In this document: in pieces, positions 11,488 through 23,183 of the stretch
Layout: every line of letters begins with the position of its first letter
Position numbering within the stretch: the first letter of the stretch is position 1
Assembly (NCBI GenBank): GCA_037501455.1
Contig: CM074855.1
Coordinates: forward strand, 57,915,001 to 57,979,000
From: Lantana camara
Lineage: Eukaryota > Streptophyta > Magnoliopsida > Lamiales > Verbenaceae
DNA length: 64,000 bases
Direction of reading: 5' to 3'
The notes under the pieces: model-generated
Told to the model about the DNA's origin: nothing
Seen by the model: only the letters and a program-made list of their open reading frames with translations
Database searches by the model: none
Translations under genes and position numbers: made by a program

Positions 11488-14400
11488 TGTGACGCCCCGA
11501 CTTTTCAGACGTAAAGGTATGACGTATGTGTTTATAAAATTGCGCAAAATAATTGTCTTTACGTATTTTATATTTAATTTTATTATAAATTGTTATTATT
11601 TTATTTTATTATAATTTATTTTAATTCAATAATTCTTTTTAAAATAATTTGTATTTTAAATATATATATAAATATATATATATACTTATAATTCGTTAAT
11701 GGTTGATTAGTTTAATGATTAATATTAATTGAGTATTATGTTAATTAATCATGTTTTATTATATTAATTAAATTATTCTAATTGCATCGTTGACTAGGTT
11801 ATATGTATTTGAATTTGATTTCATTTATTTAGTTAATTCTTGAATTCGTTGAAAATGTGCATCGTTCTCATATGAAATGATATCGAAATATCGTGCAATT
11901 GTAATATGACGTAAATATGTGTGTTATGAACATGCTCATATGCTCGGTTTATGTTTTCGAATTCATTTGACATGTTAACGAATTTAAATTTAATCGTGGA
12001 ACCAAGTCGGGGGCTAACGAGCACTTAGCGCACCCTTGGTTCCGAATTTAATATCTTGAGCTAGGAAACTCGGATTCGAGTTTCGTCAACTTCGCTGAAC
12101 TCGCAACGAAAATTTGGGTTTAGTAAACTTAGCCACATATTTTTCCCAACTCATTTCAACCTCCGAAATTTAACCGAAAAACCTACACGGCGCCGAAACT
12201 GCCACATTTCACCAAAATAACCATATCTCTTACCATACTTGACCAAATTAACCATGGTTTGAACCTATGAGACCCTAACTCAACCATCTATCTGATAATT
12301 ATCCTCCCCAACCGAAATAGTCTCTCATACTTAGAGAAAATCAGCCCTCTTTCCTCTGTTCCAGAAATCCCGTAGCCCAAGCCAACCTCTTGAGATTCAA
12401 GCTCAAATCTCTTCCAAACCTCCATTAATCCACAAGGTAAGCTTGGTTATGTTATGTACATCCATCATGAGTCATTTTCATTCATTCATCCCTAAATTTG
12501 AGCATGAATTCGTGAGTTTTTGACAGAAATGAACATATATAGAATTAGGTTTGAAATTGGTTGATCTTCTTCCATACTTGAGCTTTTTGGATGATTCCAA
12601 GCTTGAAAATGATTGTCTTGAACTCTTCTTGGCATTTATGGTAATGTTTTAGCTGGTAGTTGAAGCTTTCATAAGCTAGCATACATGAGATATTGAAGGT
12701 TGTTGTGATGCTCTATTTTCCGCTGCTACGTACTGCGGTATTTACTGCTGCGTTTGAGGAGGTGTGAGGCTTGTTGGTGCTGAGTTTTATTGTTCTTTTC
12801 ATGTCCATACTTACCTGATATTGTTGGGAGAAGATTGGTTTCGGTTATGCTCTGTTTCGCTTGGATTGCTGCGTCAGTCTGTCGCGCATGTCACGCCCGC
12901 GACCTTGTTTGCCTGCAAATTGGGTCGCACCCGCGACTGCACAGTACGCTGCCCTCGTATTCCTTAATTCGGAGAAATTGCTGGAAATTAAGGGTAGCGG
13001 CCGCTACCATTTTGTGAAGAAAATGGGTCGCGGCCGCGACCCCTGTTTTCTGAAAAAATTCCAGCCGCGAACCTTATGTGTGTTAAACTGTAAATTTTGT
13101 TTCTTTTCTTTCCTTTGGCATGCATGGAATTGGACGTGGGAATATATATGTATATGCATGGTAATTCATGCATGAAATATAAGTTAGATAATAGAATGCA
13201 TGCATGTGTAAATTATAAAGTTTCTTTTCATACATTGCATGCATGATTTACATGCATACGTGAATATATGTATATATATATATCTATATATATATTAATA
13301 TTAAGTTAAATTATGATATATAATTATATATATTAAGTATGATTTAATTTGTTTAAATTTTAGAATTTAATTGTTATTTATTTCAGGTTTTATTTAATTT
13401 CCTAAATTTAATTGAATGTAATTACTTGTGTATTTTCTAATTGTAAATGTGATTGAATGAATTTAATTATCGAATTTCTATTTTTATATGTGATTTACCT
13501 CATGCTAAGATTTAATTGAAATTCTCAAATTAAGTTGATTGAAAATGTAAATTATGATTTGAACGAACGTGAATGAATGATGGAATGACTTGATTATACG
13601 AATTAAATTTCTTAATCGTGCACATGAACATTTCATAACATAATTTTATCTTTTATACGCTCATGTCATAATCATTTCATTGCCGAGCGTCTTAATTGGT
13701 CATTTTGAGTCTCACTTTACCTTTCTTACACAGATTTCGATCCCGTGGGAGACGAGGCCAATCCTTGAGGCTTTCGTATCTTCTTTTGTCGATACAAGGT
13801 GGGTTTCTCTACTACTTAGATAAAACGATCCGATATATCCCCCTATGTGAAAAGCTTTAAGCCAAAGTGATACGATATATATATATATATATTGAGTCTT
13901 TTATCGAGTAAACGATTGCAAACGTAAAGCCCTTATTTCTTGAAACCTACCAAATGTTTTGGCGAGTATTGATTGATTGATTGCACTGATTGGGGCCCGG
14001 GGTTCTTGGTGTGAGTGGCTATCCGAGGAAGCATGGGCTGACGGTGATCCCTCACACTAGTTCCCACTATTGAATAGCGGTACCGGACCTCGTCAGGAGA
14101 TTGGCGGGGAAAGGGAGCTGAGTGCCATCTGGGGAGTCATGTAACCCCTTTTGGCCAATGATTGGGTGGCCGGGTCTTGCAAGCCCGCCCACCAACCCGG
14201 AGGAAGAAGGTGTATATGACCGATTGAATAGAATCGATTGATTGAGCACAAAAGAATGATATGCATGAAAGACTTAATGAATGAATGATTGATTGAATCA
14301 CACGTGGTGTTGGTTGGAGTTGATGCACGCCCACTCGCCGGGCCACTAATGACCTATTGTAAAATTGACCATTATAATCCCTTCCGATGATTCCTCTATT

Positions 14401-14952
14401 TTTCCCACTTGGGAACCGTTTCTAAAACCTCGCTTGGGATTATAATCTGCATGTGATTGTTTAAATTCCGTTATATATTATATCTATGCCAATGTTTTAT
14501 ACCCACCAGTCCCTTTTGGGCTGAACTCGTTTGGTTTTCAGCTGTTTGGTGCAGGTGTCGAGAGAGCTAGGCGGGAATACGAGTCCTAGGTGTTGCATTC
14601 GTCTCTAGCTCTGTATTTTGGTCTTACACTTGCATCTCACACTTTTGATTATTGTATATGGATATTATATTGGAGCGTACACATGTTTTGAATGCCGTGA
14701 TGGCTTACATTGATGTTTATGAATTATATTTTGGAGCTTGGATGCTCATGGTATATATATGATATGCCTTGCTCGTTTATTGCTTCCGCTTTATTGATTT
14801 TCTCTGATTCGTATGGTTAAGGGTTAGCCCGCCTAGCATAGAGTGTGTGTGGTCCCCGTTCGCCGTGATTTAGCTCGGGTATGGATCGTTCATTTCATAT
14901 TCGGGTCGGGTCTCGGTGCGGGGGATGTGACACCTTACGCTCGGGTGTTACA
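11488..14952 (+). repeat. G4 solo LTR (3465 bp)
   Basis: It starts TGTGACGCCCCGAC, ends CGGGTGTTACA, and has a perfect CATAT TSD on both sides (11483-11487, 14953-14957). Internal landmarks: donor CACAAG|GTAAGC at 12436/12437, palindrome cluster 12890-13080, conserved box 13684-13711, 3' splice site CTTACACAG at 13733, a GC block about 13990-14210 shared with G1, an ACTCGCCGGGCC motif about 14330, and a second acceptor-like CAG near 14541-14554. Short open frames overlap these non-coding landmarks and are not genes. Confidence 0.93.
12890..13080. repeat. CpG-rich palindrome cluster in the G4 intron-like region
   Basis: It contains the perfect 18-bp palindrome GGGTCGCGGCCGCGACCC at 13025-13042, the perfect 16-bp GGTAGCGGCCGCTACC at 12993-13008, and further half-sites with GTCGCACCCGCGAC-like sequence at about 12890-12945 and 13065. 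The surrounding LTR is AT-rich, so the composition stands out sharply. Confidence 0.9.
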
Positions 14953-16206
14953 CATATCCATTCTCAAATGTTCATATCATGATACTTGATGTCTAAATTC
15001 GTTTATTCATATTGTATGAGCTTTAGGGCATGATTTAGGAGTGTTTAGAGCCTAAAATTCACCATTTACAAGCTTATGTGCGTAATTCGTATTTGCATCA
15101 GTAGCTATCCAAACGCCCGTGTGAAAATTACACTAAATCACCAAACCCCCGTGTGAAAACCTATTTTCACGATTTTCAGGGCCCAAACGCCCGTTTACTA
15201 TAGGGCCAAACGCCCGTTCGGATGCTCTCGGGTCTAATTTTTGAGTTTTTGTGATCTTGATCATTTTGCTTTGTTTTCATTTCCTTTGCAGTTCTTACAC
15301 CCCTAATATGATATATATGACTTGGAATCATATTTATGTGAATTTTAATGTCTTGTATACGTCGATTATGGTAATAATGTGCTAAGTATAGTTCACATGT
15401 TGTTAATTGCCTATCTTATGACTTGAAAGCTTGTTATATGACTTATATGATGTCGTTTGATCATCATTGCTACAATTATGCTATACTTGGACATTCATTG
15501 CATATCATGAGCATGTTTACTCTTTCTTGAAGTCGTGCGTCGTCTTAATTGGTTTCGAGTCGTGTCTTACCCTTGTTATTACGTTTGTCTTATTAGGTGG
15601 TGAGTCTCCGGACGAGTTGTTTCGCGTGGTTGGTCTTCAAGGTTCTTGGTAAAGGTGCGGAGTTATGTATATATATGAAATGTTTTCGAAACTGTGGACA
15701 CATATAGCCTATCAAAACATATATGTAGGCTTTATAAGCCAAGTTTTGTGGACTTTGCTCGTATTATGGATGTTTACTTATGGAAACGAATTACAAGTAA
15801 AACATGAGTTTTGGTATAAGGGATAGATACCCAAAATGGTTTTTAAATCAACATACCAAACAATTGACGGGTTCAACTAGCATAGATACCTAGTCCCGAA
15901 TAACAATTCATAATCCAACATAGTAAACAACATAAGTATCATCAATGTCTAATAACATCCAAATACTAGCTTACTAACCCCACACGGGTTTAGGTCTAAG
16001 TAGAACATAAACATAATCTACAAGTGTGAAACATGAGTACATAACATAAGTAAAGTATGTGACAATGCATCCTATCACCAACTAGACTGACAAGTGTGAC
16101 TCAGAAGACTCACTTCCGCCTAGCTCAAGCCAAAAGGAATCCTGCAAACTAAAAGGTAAAATGAGGTGTCAGGCAACAGACTAAGTGAGGGGGCTAACGC
16201 ACACCC

Positions 16207-16209
<3 letters not shown>

Positions 16210-16245
<36 letters not shown>
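16210..16245. repeat. (TA)n microsatellite
   Basis: About 18 TA units lie within G5. G11 has only a short TA stretch at the equivalent place (about 60456). Confidence 0.95.
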
Positions 16246-16246
<1 letters not shown>

Positions 16247-18289
16247 AGCACAGCACAGAACCAAAAAGGATGGACTCATGAACCGAGGATAGCTGTTGCA
16301 TACCAAAACATTTCCAAATAACCCAAATAGATATAGATATAAGTTTAGAAACCATTTGCCAGAAGACTCTATCCCGATTCATGATTCCCATAACATATCA
16401 TATCATATGCTCGGCGAGTACGAGCTTCCAACCTCAACTCCTCATATCATAACAAAACTGAAATAACATACCAACCTCAACTCCGGGTGATGGTAGGGTT
16501 ACGCGACCCTAACCATCCATACGGTCGAGGGGAGTGCTAATGCTACTCAAACCCTCAGGACTCCGTTTCCCAACCAAACCTCCTGGTGGGTCCCGGTACA
16601 TCCTCTTCATACAGATGGAGACTATGCACAGGTATATCCCCGACGGCCCGATACCGTCCCGGGGGCTCCTTACCCGTAGCTCCTGGGCCCCATAACAGAA
16701 CAGAACATAACATAACATAACATACGACAATCTTTCGTGGCAAATCTCGCTACATAATCACAACATAGCGGTTTTTCCAAAATAGCTTACATATGCTTCA
16801 AAAACTGGTTTTTATAAGTATTCCTACACTGCAGGGATAGCCTGCCCACGCAGGACTCAAGCACTTACATTCCCACGCTGCAGGGATAGCCCGCCCAAGG
16901 AGAAGTGCAAGCATAAGATCATAAAAATATCATATTCAACACATACATATCTATAGTAAGGTATACTCGCATGCAAGGGTTGAAATTAGCATATAAAGGC
17001 CATAGGTCGCATAACTATACAAAATCCTAAACCTCACCTGAGAAGCGACGAGATACCAGAACTGACAATATGAATGCATACTCGATCACATTGTCCCCAC
17101 CCTGGAGATCACTGACAGAAGAGGAAACACGAAGTACTCATGAGACACGACTCAAATATGAACCACATAGACGCACGACAATGATTATGAGATGATACGG
17201 AGTAATATGGCATGTTCACCGAAATTACAAGAATGTCATGAAAGTGTTCATGCGTACAATTGATGTTTCATGTTGCATATAGTCTCACAATTCAAGCACA
17301 GACATGATTTGTGAACACTAACCACTAATAATAGACCATATAAGCACGTCTACAACCTCAATTACTCAGAGTAAAACCTTTTATGAACATGAATCCAGTT
17401 AAACATACAAATATAAAGTACCAAATCCACAATTTAAGAATTATACGAATAGCCATATATTATATATATATAAACACCCAATTTGTTTCATAACAATTGT
17501 ATTTCCACCAACACTTTGATCACTATAATAAAATACTTAGGAGGATACTAAATCATTAAGTTACCATCTAATACACTAACTTGATTAAGTTTGCCAATTA
17601 ATCATGTAATTCCATAATAATTTCATTAGTATCAGGAATCCAAGAGTCGTATAGTGTCACATTAAACCTGTCGATATCCCAATTCAATTATACCAACTCA
17701 GCAAATACACAGTTTATATATATATTTATCCTGGTTTCCCGTTATAACATAATACAATTATATATTGGCAAAATTCAAGAATTCCAGCACCATAATTTCG
17801 ACCTATAATCTAATTGACTAACAAAATCAATTCAATTACAACATATCACGTAAGTGGGCACTTAGATCAAATTCTTAGTAGGTATTTAGTAAATGAAGTC
17901 ATGTTTTCAAAACTCATCAGCTACATACAACCTCCATTACAGTAGTACAAATAGGACAAGTTTGCAATACACTAAATCACAATTCTCATACATACCGAGT
18001 CATTTAGAGTTCAAAGTTCATTCAATCCAACAACCAAATAAGGAACATACATAAATTTACTTATCTACAATTCATCAGTAATAATATAATGTCCCAATTG
18101 AATTATTTATCATTCATTTATACAATTTCTTTGTTATAAAATAACTAGTTTCAGCTACCCAAAAATCGTCATGTATTACGAAAAATTACGAAAACCGAAA
18201 TTCTGGACAAACTCGAAAATCCAATGGAACAACAATTATAATTCCAATTACAAGATACAAGAATTACTCTTAAATAAAATATGAGAAAT

Positions 18290-19340
18290 GGGGATAAGAG
18301 GAGATCTTGACTACCAATTGCTGTTGCCGAATCTGAACTTTGAGAAATGAAGAACGAGGGTTGTCGGCTTGGTTGTCGCTGAAAGGGAGAGAGAGAGATC
18401 GCTGTGGGTTGGGATTCGGACTCCGGCAGCGGTGGTAGGAGTTCTTGGTCGGCTGGGATGACGGTGGTGGCGCTAAATCGATGAAGGTAGAGGATTTTCA
18501 ACCCTTTCTGAAGTCTGGGCAAGAAAGAGAGAAAGAGATGGTTTGATGCTGGTCTTTGGCCGAAATCCAAGAGGAAGAGGGGTCGCAGGTGGCCAATGAA
18601 GAAGATGACCGGTAGTTGTTGCCGGCGGCAGACACAAATAGGAGAACGAGAGGGAGTGAAGGGTGGTGGCTGTCCAAAGTTTACCGGCGGAAGTGGTGGT
18701 CTGCGGCGGCTTCGCAGTGGCGGAATGCTGGTCTTCTTTCTTGCAGCAGGTGGCGAGGTGCGCGGCGGCCAGATGATGGCGGAGGAGGTGAAGTTGCGGC
18801 CGGATCTGTGTCAGATGGATGTGGTTGTCGGCACTGGTGGTGGTGGGGGTTAGCTTCGTCGTCCGCTGCTCTATCTCTGACGGAGGGGGGAGAAGAGGGG
18901 TGGAAGAAGGAGGCGGCGGTGATGGCGGAGCTTCTGGATGTGGCGGTGGTGGTGGTCGCCTGAGTTAGCGAAGGTGGGTGTTGCGCCGGGACAACGATGC
19001 TGGTGCTTCCCTTCTCAGATCCGGAACGGGAGAGAAAGTCAGAGATTGAAGGTGGTGGTGGTGAACTTGTCTTGGCGGCGGATGGTGGCGCAGTGATGGA
19101 GGCTGAGTCGTAACAGCGGTTCGGTGGGTTGTTATCGGTGGCGAAGAAATGAGAAGGAGAGGGGAAAGCCAAAGAGAATGGTGATGGTTTTCGGAGGAGG
19201 TGGCGGCGGCTGTTCGCTGGTGGTTGGAGAAGCCAGCGCCGCTAAAGCTGCTGTTATTGAAGACGCATGGAGGAAGAAGGCTTGCGCAGCAGCCGGTGCT
19301 TGAAAAGGGAAAAGGAGGAATACTGAAGGTCCAGGGTTAC
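18290..19340 (-). other. GC- and purine-rich exon-like region of G5, no supported gene
   Basis: The plus strand is rich in GGTGG, GGCGG and GAGAGA; the minus strand therefore has two open stretches (18169-18570 and 18681-19172) rich in Pro, Ser, Ala and Thr. I recognise no domain, and the frames are separate and low in complexity. The region lies upstream of a minus-strand donor-like AATTG|GTAGTC at about 18316, the position where related LTRs have their transcribed leader exon. I read it as a leader exon or a captured fragment, not a protein gene; a captured host-gene fragment remains possible. Confidence 0.45.
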
Positions 19341-21664
19341 GCGGTTGATAAAAGGAATTCTCTCAAAAATTGTAAACAAGTCCCCCAAGAAATTAGTTGA
19401 TGCGATTAAGTTCACAAAATTCAATTTGGGTTCAATTAGATCCAATTAGAGATTATAAAATTATAAAAGTACCCCAAGAAATTTAAAGTAGAGGCCAATT
19501 AAGTCTAAATTGAATTTCTCCTAATTAGGGATAGATCCCCAACTTTCAGTAATCTCAAATTAGCCCACATAATTTAAATTAAAGAGCAATTAGGTACTAA
19601 ACACATATTTCAATTGAGTCCGCATATTTACATAAGTTTGCAATCGAGTCAATTAAACTATCAAAACATAAATAAATCCATTCAAACACAAGCAGAGTTA
19701 AATAAATAATCGTCTAATCGTACGAAAACGACATCGTATCTTGCTTTGAAAATGCGGGGTGTTACATTATAAAACTTGCATTGATTTCAAAATAAGTTGG
19801 TTCATGAACACCTTTATTTTGAGCATGCATTGAAACCCTTAAGCTAATTATTTATGTCGGTCGCTTAGGATGATTTTACATTCTTGCACTTGAGCATTTT
19901 GTGTTGGACCGTGATGGTCATTACTTGTTGGATATATTGTTCTTATGATACTCATGAATGCGTTTTGATTTAAGCTTCCGCATACTTGTGTTTGTTTACT
20001 CGCTTTGTGAGTCTAGTACCAGCTAGCTAGGTTATCCGTTTGTCACTGTTTGCTTCGTTCCCGGTGGGTATATAGATAGCGATTCTATATACAAGCTAGG
20101 TCCGTAGCGCGGGATAGGCATGGATGCCCTCGTCGGGGTGTTACAGGAACAACTCAAAAATAAAAGACCGCCGCCTAGCACGAACTCCCCAAAAGAGCAC
20201 CTGCAACTCACAAAAGAAGAGGGGAAAAAGAAAACAACGAGAAGGGGTCAGTCCTAAAGACTGGTGAGGGGCCTAACACACGCACACGTATATATACATA
20301 AGAGCATAGCATATTCAAATTAGAAAGTCCATAAACTAGGCCGTGGTTTTTGCATTCTAAAACATTTAACCCATGATAATAAATATAAATAGAAAGGTTT
20401 AAGGCCGAAAGCCAAAATCAACCAATTTTAGAAGTTAGAGGTCCACTCCCATTTCACGAACCATATTCATAATCAAAATCAAAATAACTCGGCGAGAACG
20501 AGTTTCAAACCCACCTAACACCTTTCATAATCATAAGAAATCAAATCACATAAACCTACCACTTCTTCGGTGATAGAAGCGATCGTACGCGCCCCTAACC
20601 ATCTTCACGATTGAGGTGAGTGCTCAATGCTTCTCCAATCCTCGGGACTCCATCCCCCAACCAAACCTCCTGGTGGGTTTTGGTACATCCTTTCCTACAT
20701 ATGGAGGCCATGCTTAGGAGTAGACCCGATGGCCCGACACCGTCCCGGGGCTCCTTCGGACAAACCTGTGGGGCCCATTTCATAATTCATAAGTCATAAT
20801 TTTTGAAATTTCATAATTTATCGACCTATATTTCAAAGTCATAATCTCGCTATTTCAAAACATTCACACACACCAACCCTTTTCAAATAAAACAAACGTA
20901 AAATAGGATACATATGTATATAAAAGCGTTTTTCAAGTGACTTCATAACCAAACGGGATAATTCCCGCAATTTACCAATCAAATACGTATTTACATAAAT
21001 ATATATATACGTAAGTCGCATGCGGGCTTGAAATACAAGTAGGGTTGTGGATCATTTTAACTAAAAGAAAGAAACCTCACCTTGTCGACCACACCGAACG
21101 AAATAGACTCAAAACACCTCTAAGAGACCTCCTCGTCACCCACGAAAGGACCCTAAGGACAAAACAAACAACAAGCGATAAAATTAGACTTAAAATGTAC
21201 CAAGTAGACGATCAAAAAATTCATATGGATGCAAATGATGCATAAAAATCGCAATGAGATTTCATTTAAGTCTTATAATGCCCTATTTAATCATATTGAA
21301 TCATAATCTGCATATTTTACGTTACTAAATCCATAAATTTCATACCACAATCATAACACATGATATAACATGTTAGGAATGCATGCAAACAAGAAAAGAA
21401 ACAAGAAAATGTCAAACGAAGCAAGGAAATGTCATATTAATTCATGCATGCTGATTAGAGGACACGTATTGCATTTTAGGTCATATATTGCATATAAGAG
21501 CATCGAATTCACAGAATAAATTCATAATAAAACATTTAACACATAATATAACAAGTTACTAACACAAAAGATGTAAGAAAGAAGCAAGAAAAATGAGGAA
21601 AACACGAACGAAACCGCAAACGAAACGCAACAGCAGCAGCAGCTGTTCGATAGTAGCTCCAAAA

Positions 21665-21806
21665 GGGGTCGCGGTCGCAACCCCAAACATGCCCAAAGGT
21701 GGTCGCACCCATCTCCAGCCTACACAATAGTTTTAACTCGAAACTTGGGGCAAAACTGGTCGCAGCCGCGACCCAAAACACCCTTCTTTTGGTCGCAGTC
21801 GCGACC
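21665..21806. repeat. Decayed CpG palindromes in G2 3' LTR
   Basis: Three quasi-palindromes lie at 21665-21684, 21758-21773 and 21791-21806, all resembling GGTCGCGGCCGCGACC. Their mismatches are C-to-T or G-to-A changes, as expected after deamination of methylated CpG. The same cluster recurs in the G2 5' LTR (37720-37775) and its duplicate (47998-48053). Confidence 0.85.
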
Positions 21807-23055
21807 GCGAGTGAGCAGCAGCGGGAAGTGCAGAAACAGGGGTTGTTTTTCCTCTCCAAAGCCTCCCACACCTACAGCAGCTCTAGGAACCAAAGACAAG
21901 GGAAAAAGGCAACAAATTATGCACAAAACAACAGCCATACAAGCCATAAACAAGAAGGAAGCAAGATTCAAGGCAATAGACCATACAACATCTTCATTTT
22001 CAAGCTTCATGAATGTTCATCAATGGTGATCCTATTTTTAGCCAAATTCTATGAAATTTTAGATCATATACAGACATAAGAAGGCTCAGAGATCAAATAT
22101 TATGCATAAATTCAAGGATTAAAGCAAGTTTGGCATGAATTCTTCCACAAATGAGCAATTAACCTAACTATTCACACACATGACCATAACATGCTTGATT
22201 CTCCATGAAAATTAGCAAATTCAGGTGAAAAAGAAAGTTAGGGAGATGGAGATCACAAAAATATACTAACCTTTGGAATTTGATGAAGATTGGAGGTCGA
22301 ACGAGCAAGAAATCGTTAAGAGTGAATATTGGCAGCCCCTCTTTTCCTCTTCTTTCTTCCCTCTCGGTTTTCAGCCCCTTTCCTTCTTCTTCTTGCTGGT
22401 AAGTCCGAATGAGAGGCTAAGAGAGAGAAAGGATATTGAATAAGGGCCACATGGGTTCAAAAACAGGTCAAATCGAATAAGAAACGGGTCAGTTATGAGC
22501 AAAACGGGTGAGGGTGGCAAAGCTATCACACGGGTCGCGTTTCGAGCAAAATAGGAGGGTCCAAACGGGCTTAGAAAAATATGAGGCCAAGTTCTCTAGC
22601 TTCCATTCTGCGTTATGAGACCAACACCACTTTCAGAATTTCAAACCAAATTCTCGATCTCGAGCTACGCCTTCTGGAACCCAAGGTGCGCTAAAAGAAG
22701 TTAGGTCCTTAAGTCCCTAACAAATAAAATGGTTCGAAAACCGTATCAAACGAACACAAAAACATGCAACGAATATAAAAATGCATTTATAACACATATA
22801 AATCATACATATCACATAATCACAAAAGTTAGAATTAAAAATGGGCACAAACGGATTAAAACAGGGCACCTAAAACATAAACGTTCAAATAATTCATATA
22901 AGGTTCACATAAATTTCAAGTATTTAGTCAAATAAATTCAAGAATATCGCATAAAGAATAAAATAAACACATAATTTGCGTAATTAAATAATTTAAATAT
23001 GCATATAGCACTCTCGAACCACGTACCAGTACGGTCGGACAAGCAGGATGTTACA

Positions 23056-23183
23056 AACTCCCCTCCTTCAAAAGGACCTGTCCTCAAGTCTTAAAGCAAA
23101 GTCTTAATCAGCTCTGGAACTAAGTTCGATTGCACAGTTGCCACGCCTTAAGGTAACCCCATAACCTAACAAGAACAAGGCGC
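23056..23183 (-). other. G2 polypurine tract and 3' internal end
   Basis: The minus strand has a purine tract GAAGGAGGGGAG just before the 3' LTR start at 23055, the normal priming site for plus-strand synthesis. The remaining bases up to 23183 are non-coding internal sequence, cut there by the G1 insertion; GGCGC at 23179-23183 is the left TSD of that insertion. Confidence 0.85.

Larger units (their letters stand above)
15840..19766 (-). repeat. G5 LTR, truncated at its 3' end (left side)
   Basis: The minus strand begins TGTAACACCCCGCATT at 19766, beside TTATA. The left side lacks the terminal signature seen in G11 (59783 onward), its closest relative here; similarity starts only near 15840-15855, so the end was lost. 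Shared with G11: a GACGGGTTCAACTAGC block near 15867, a second acceptor-like site at 16142, a GC block about 16480-16690, and a conserved box at 17149-17178. A run of TA repeats (16210-16245) lies inside. The exact left boundary is uncertain. Confidence 0.72.
10367..20145 (+). repeat. G3 solo LTR containing G4 and G5
   Basis: It starts TGTGACGCCCCG, ends GGGGTGTTACA, and is flanked by a perfect 5-bp TSD, GGAAC (10362-10366 and 20146-20150). Neither PBS nor PPT is adjacent, so it is a solo LTR of about 2.4 kb after removing nested elements. It has a splice donor CTTAAG|GTAAAG at 11076/11077, four CAAACGCCCGT-type repeats at 15110-15217, a conserved intron box at 15534-15560 and a 3' splice-like site at 15596. 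No coding capacity is seen. Confidence 0.9.
9985..23055 (-). repeat. G2 3' LTR, split by G3
   Basis: The two parts, 9985-10366 and 20151-23055, make about 3.29 kb. The minus strand begins TGTAACATCC at 23055 and ends ...GCACCCCGGAGC-type sequence at 9985, where the expected terminal base appears mutated. The TSD of the inserted G3 is GGAAC on both sides. Features on minus: splice donor CCAAAG|GTTAGT at 22271/22270, CpG palindromes 21665-21806, a conserved box at 21184-21213, a 3' splice-like site at 21153, a GC-rich block about 20570-20780, and a second 3' splice-like site at 20201. Confidence 0.87.

Noticed and set aside
18681..19172. Possible host gene on minus, Pro/Ser/Ala-rich
   Set aside because: Low complexity, no domain, lies inside a G5 LTR at the place of a leader exon. 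Kept only as an exon-like region.
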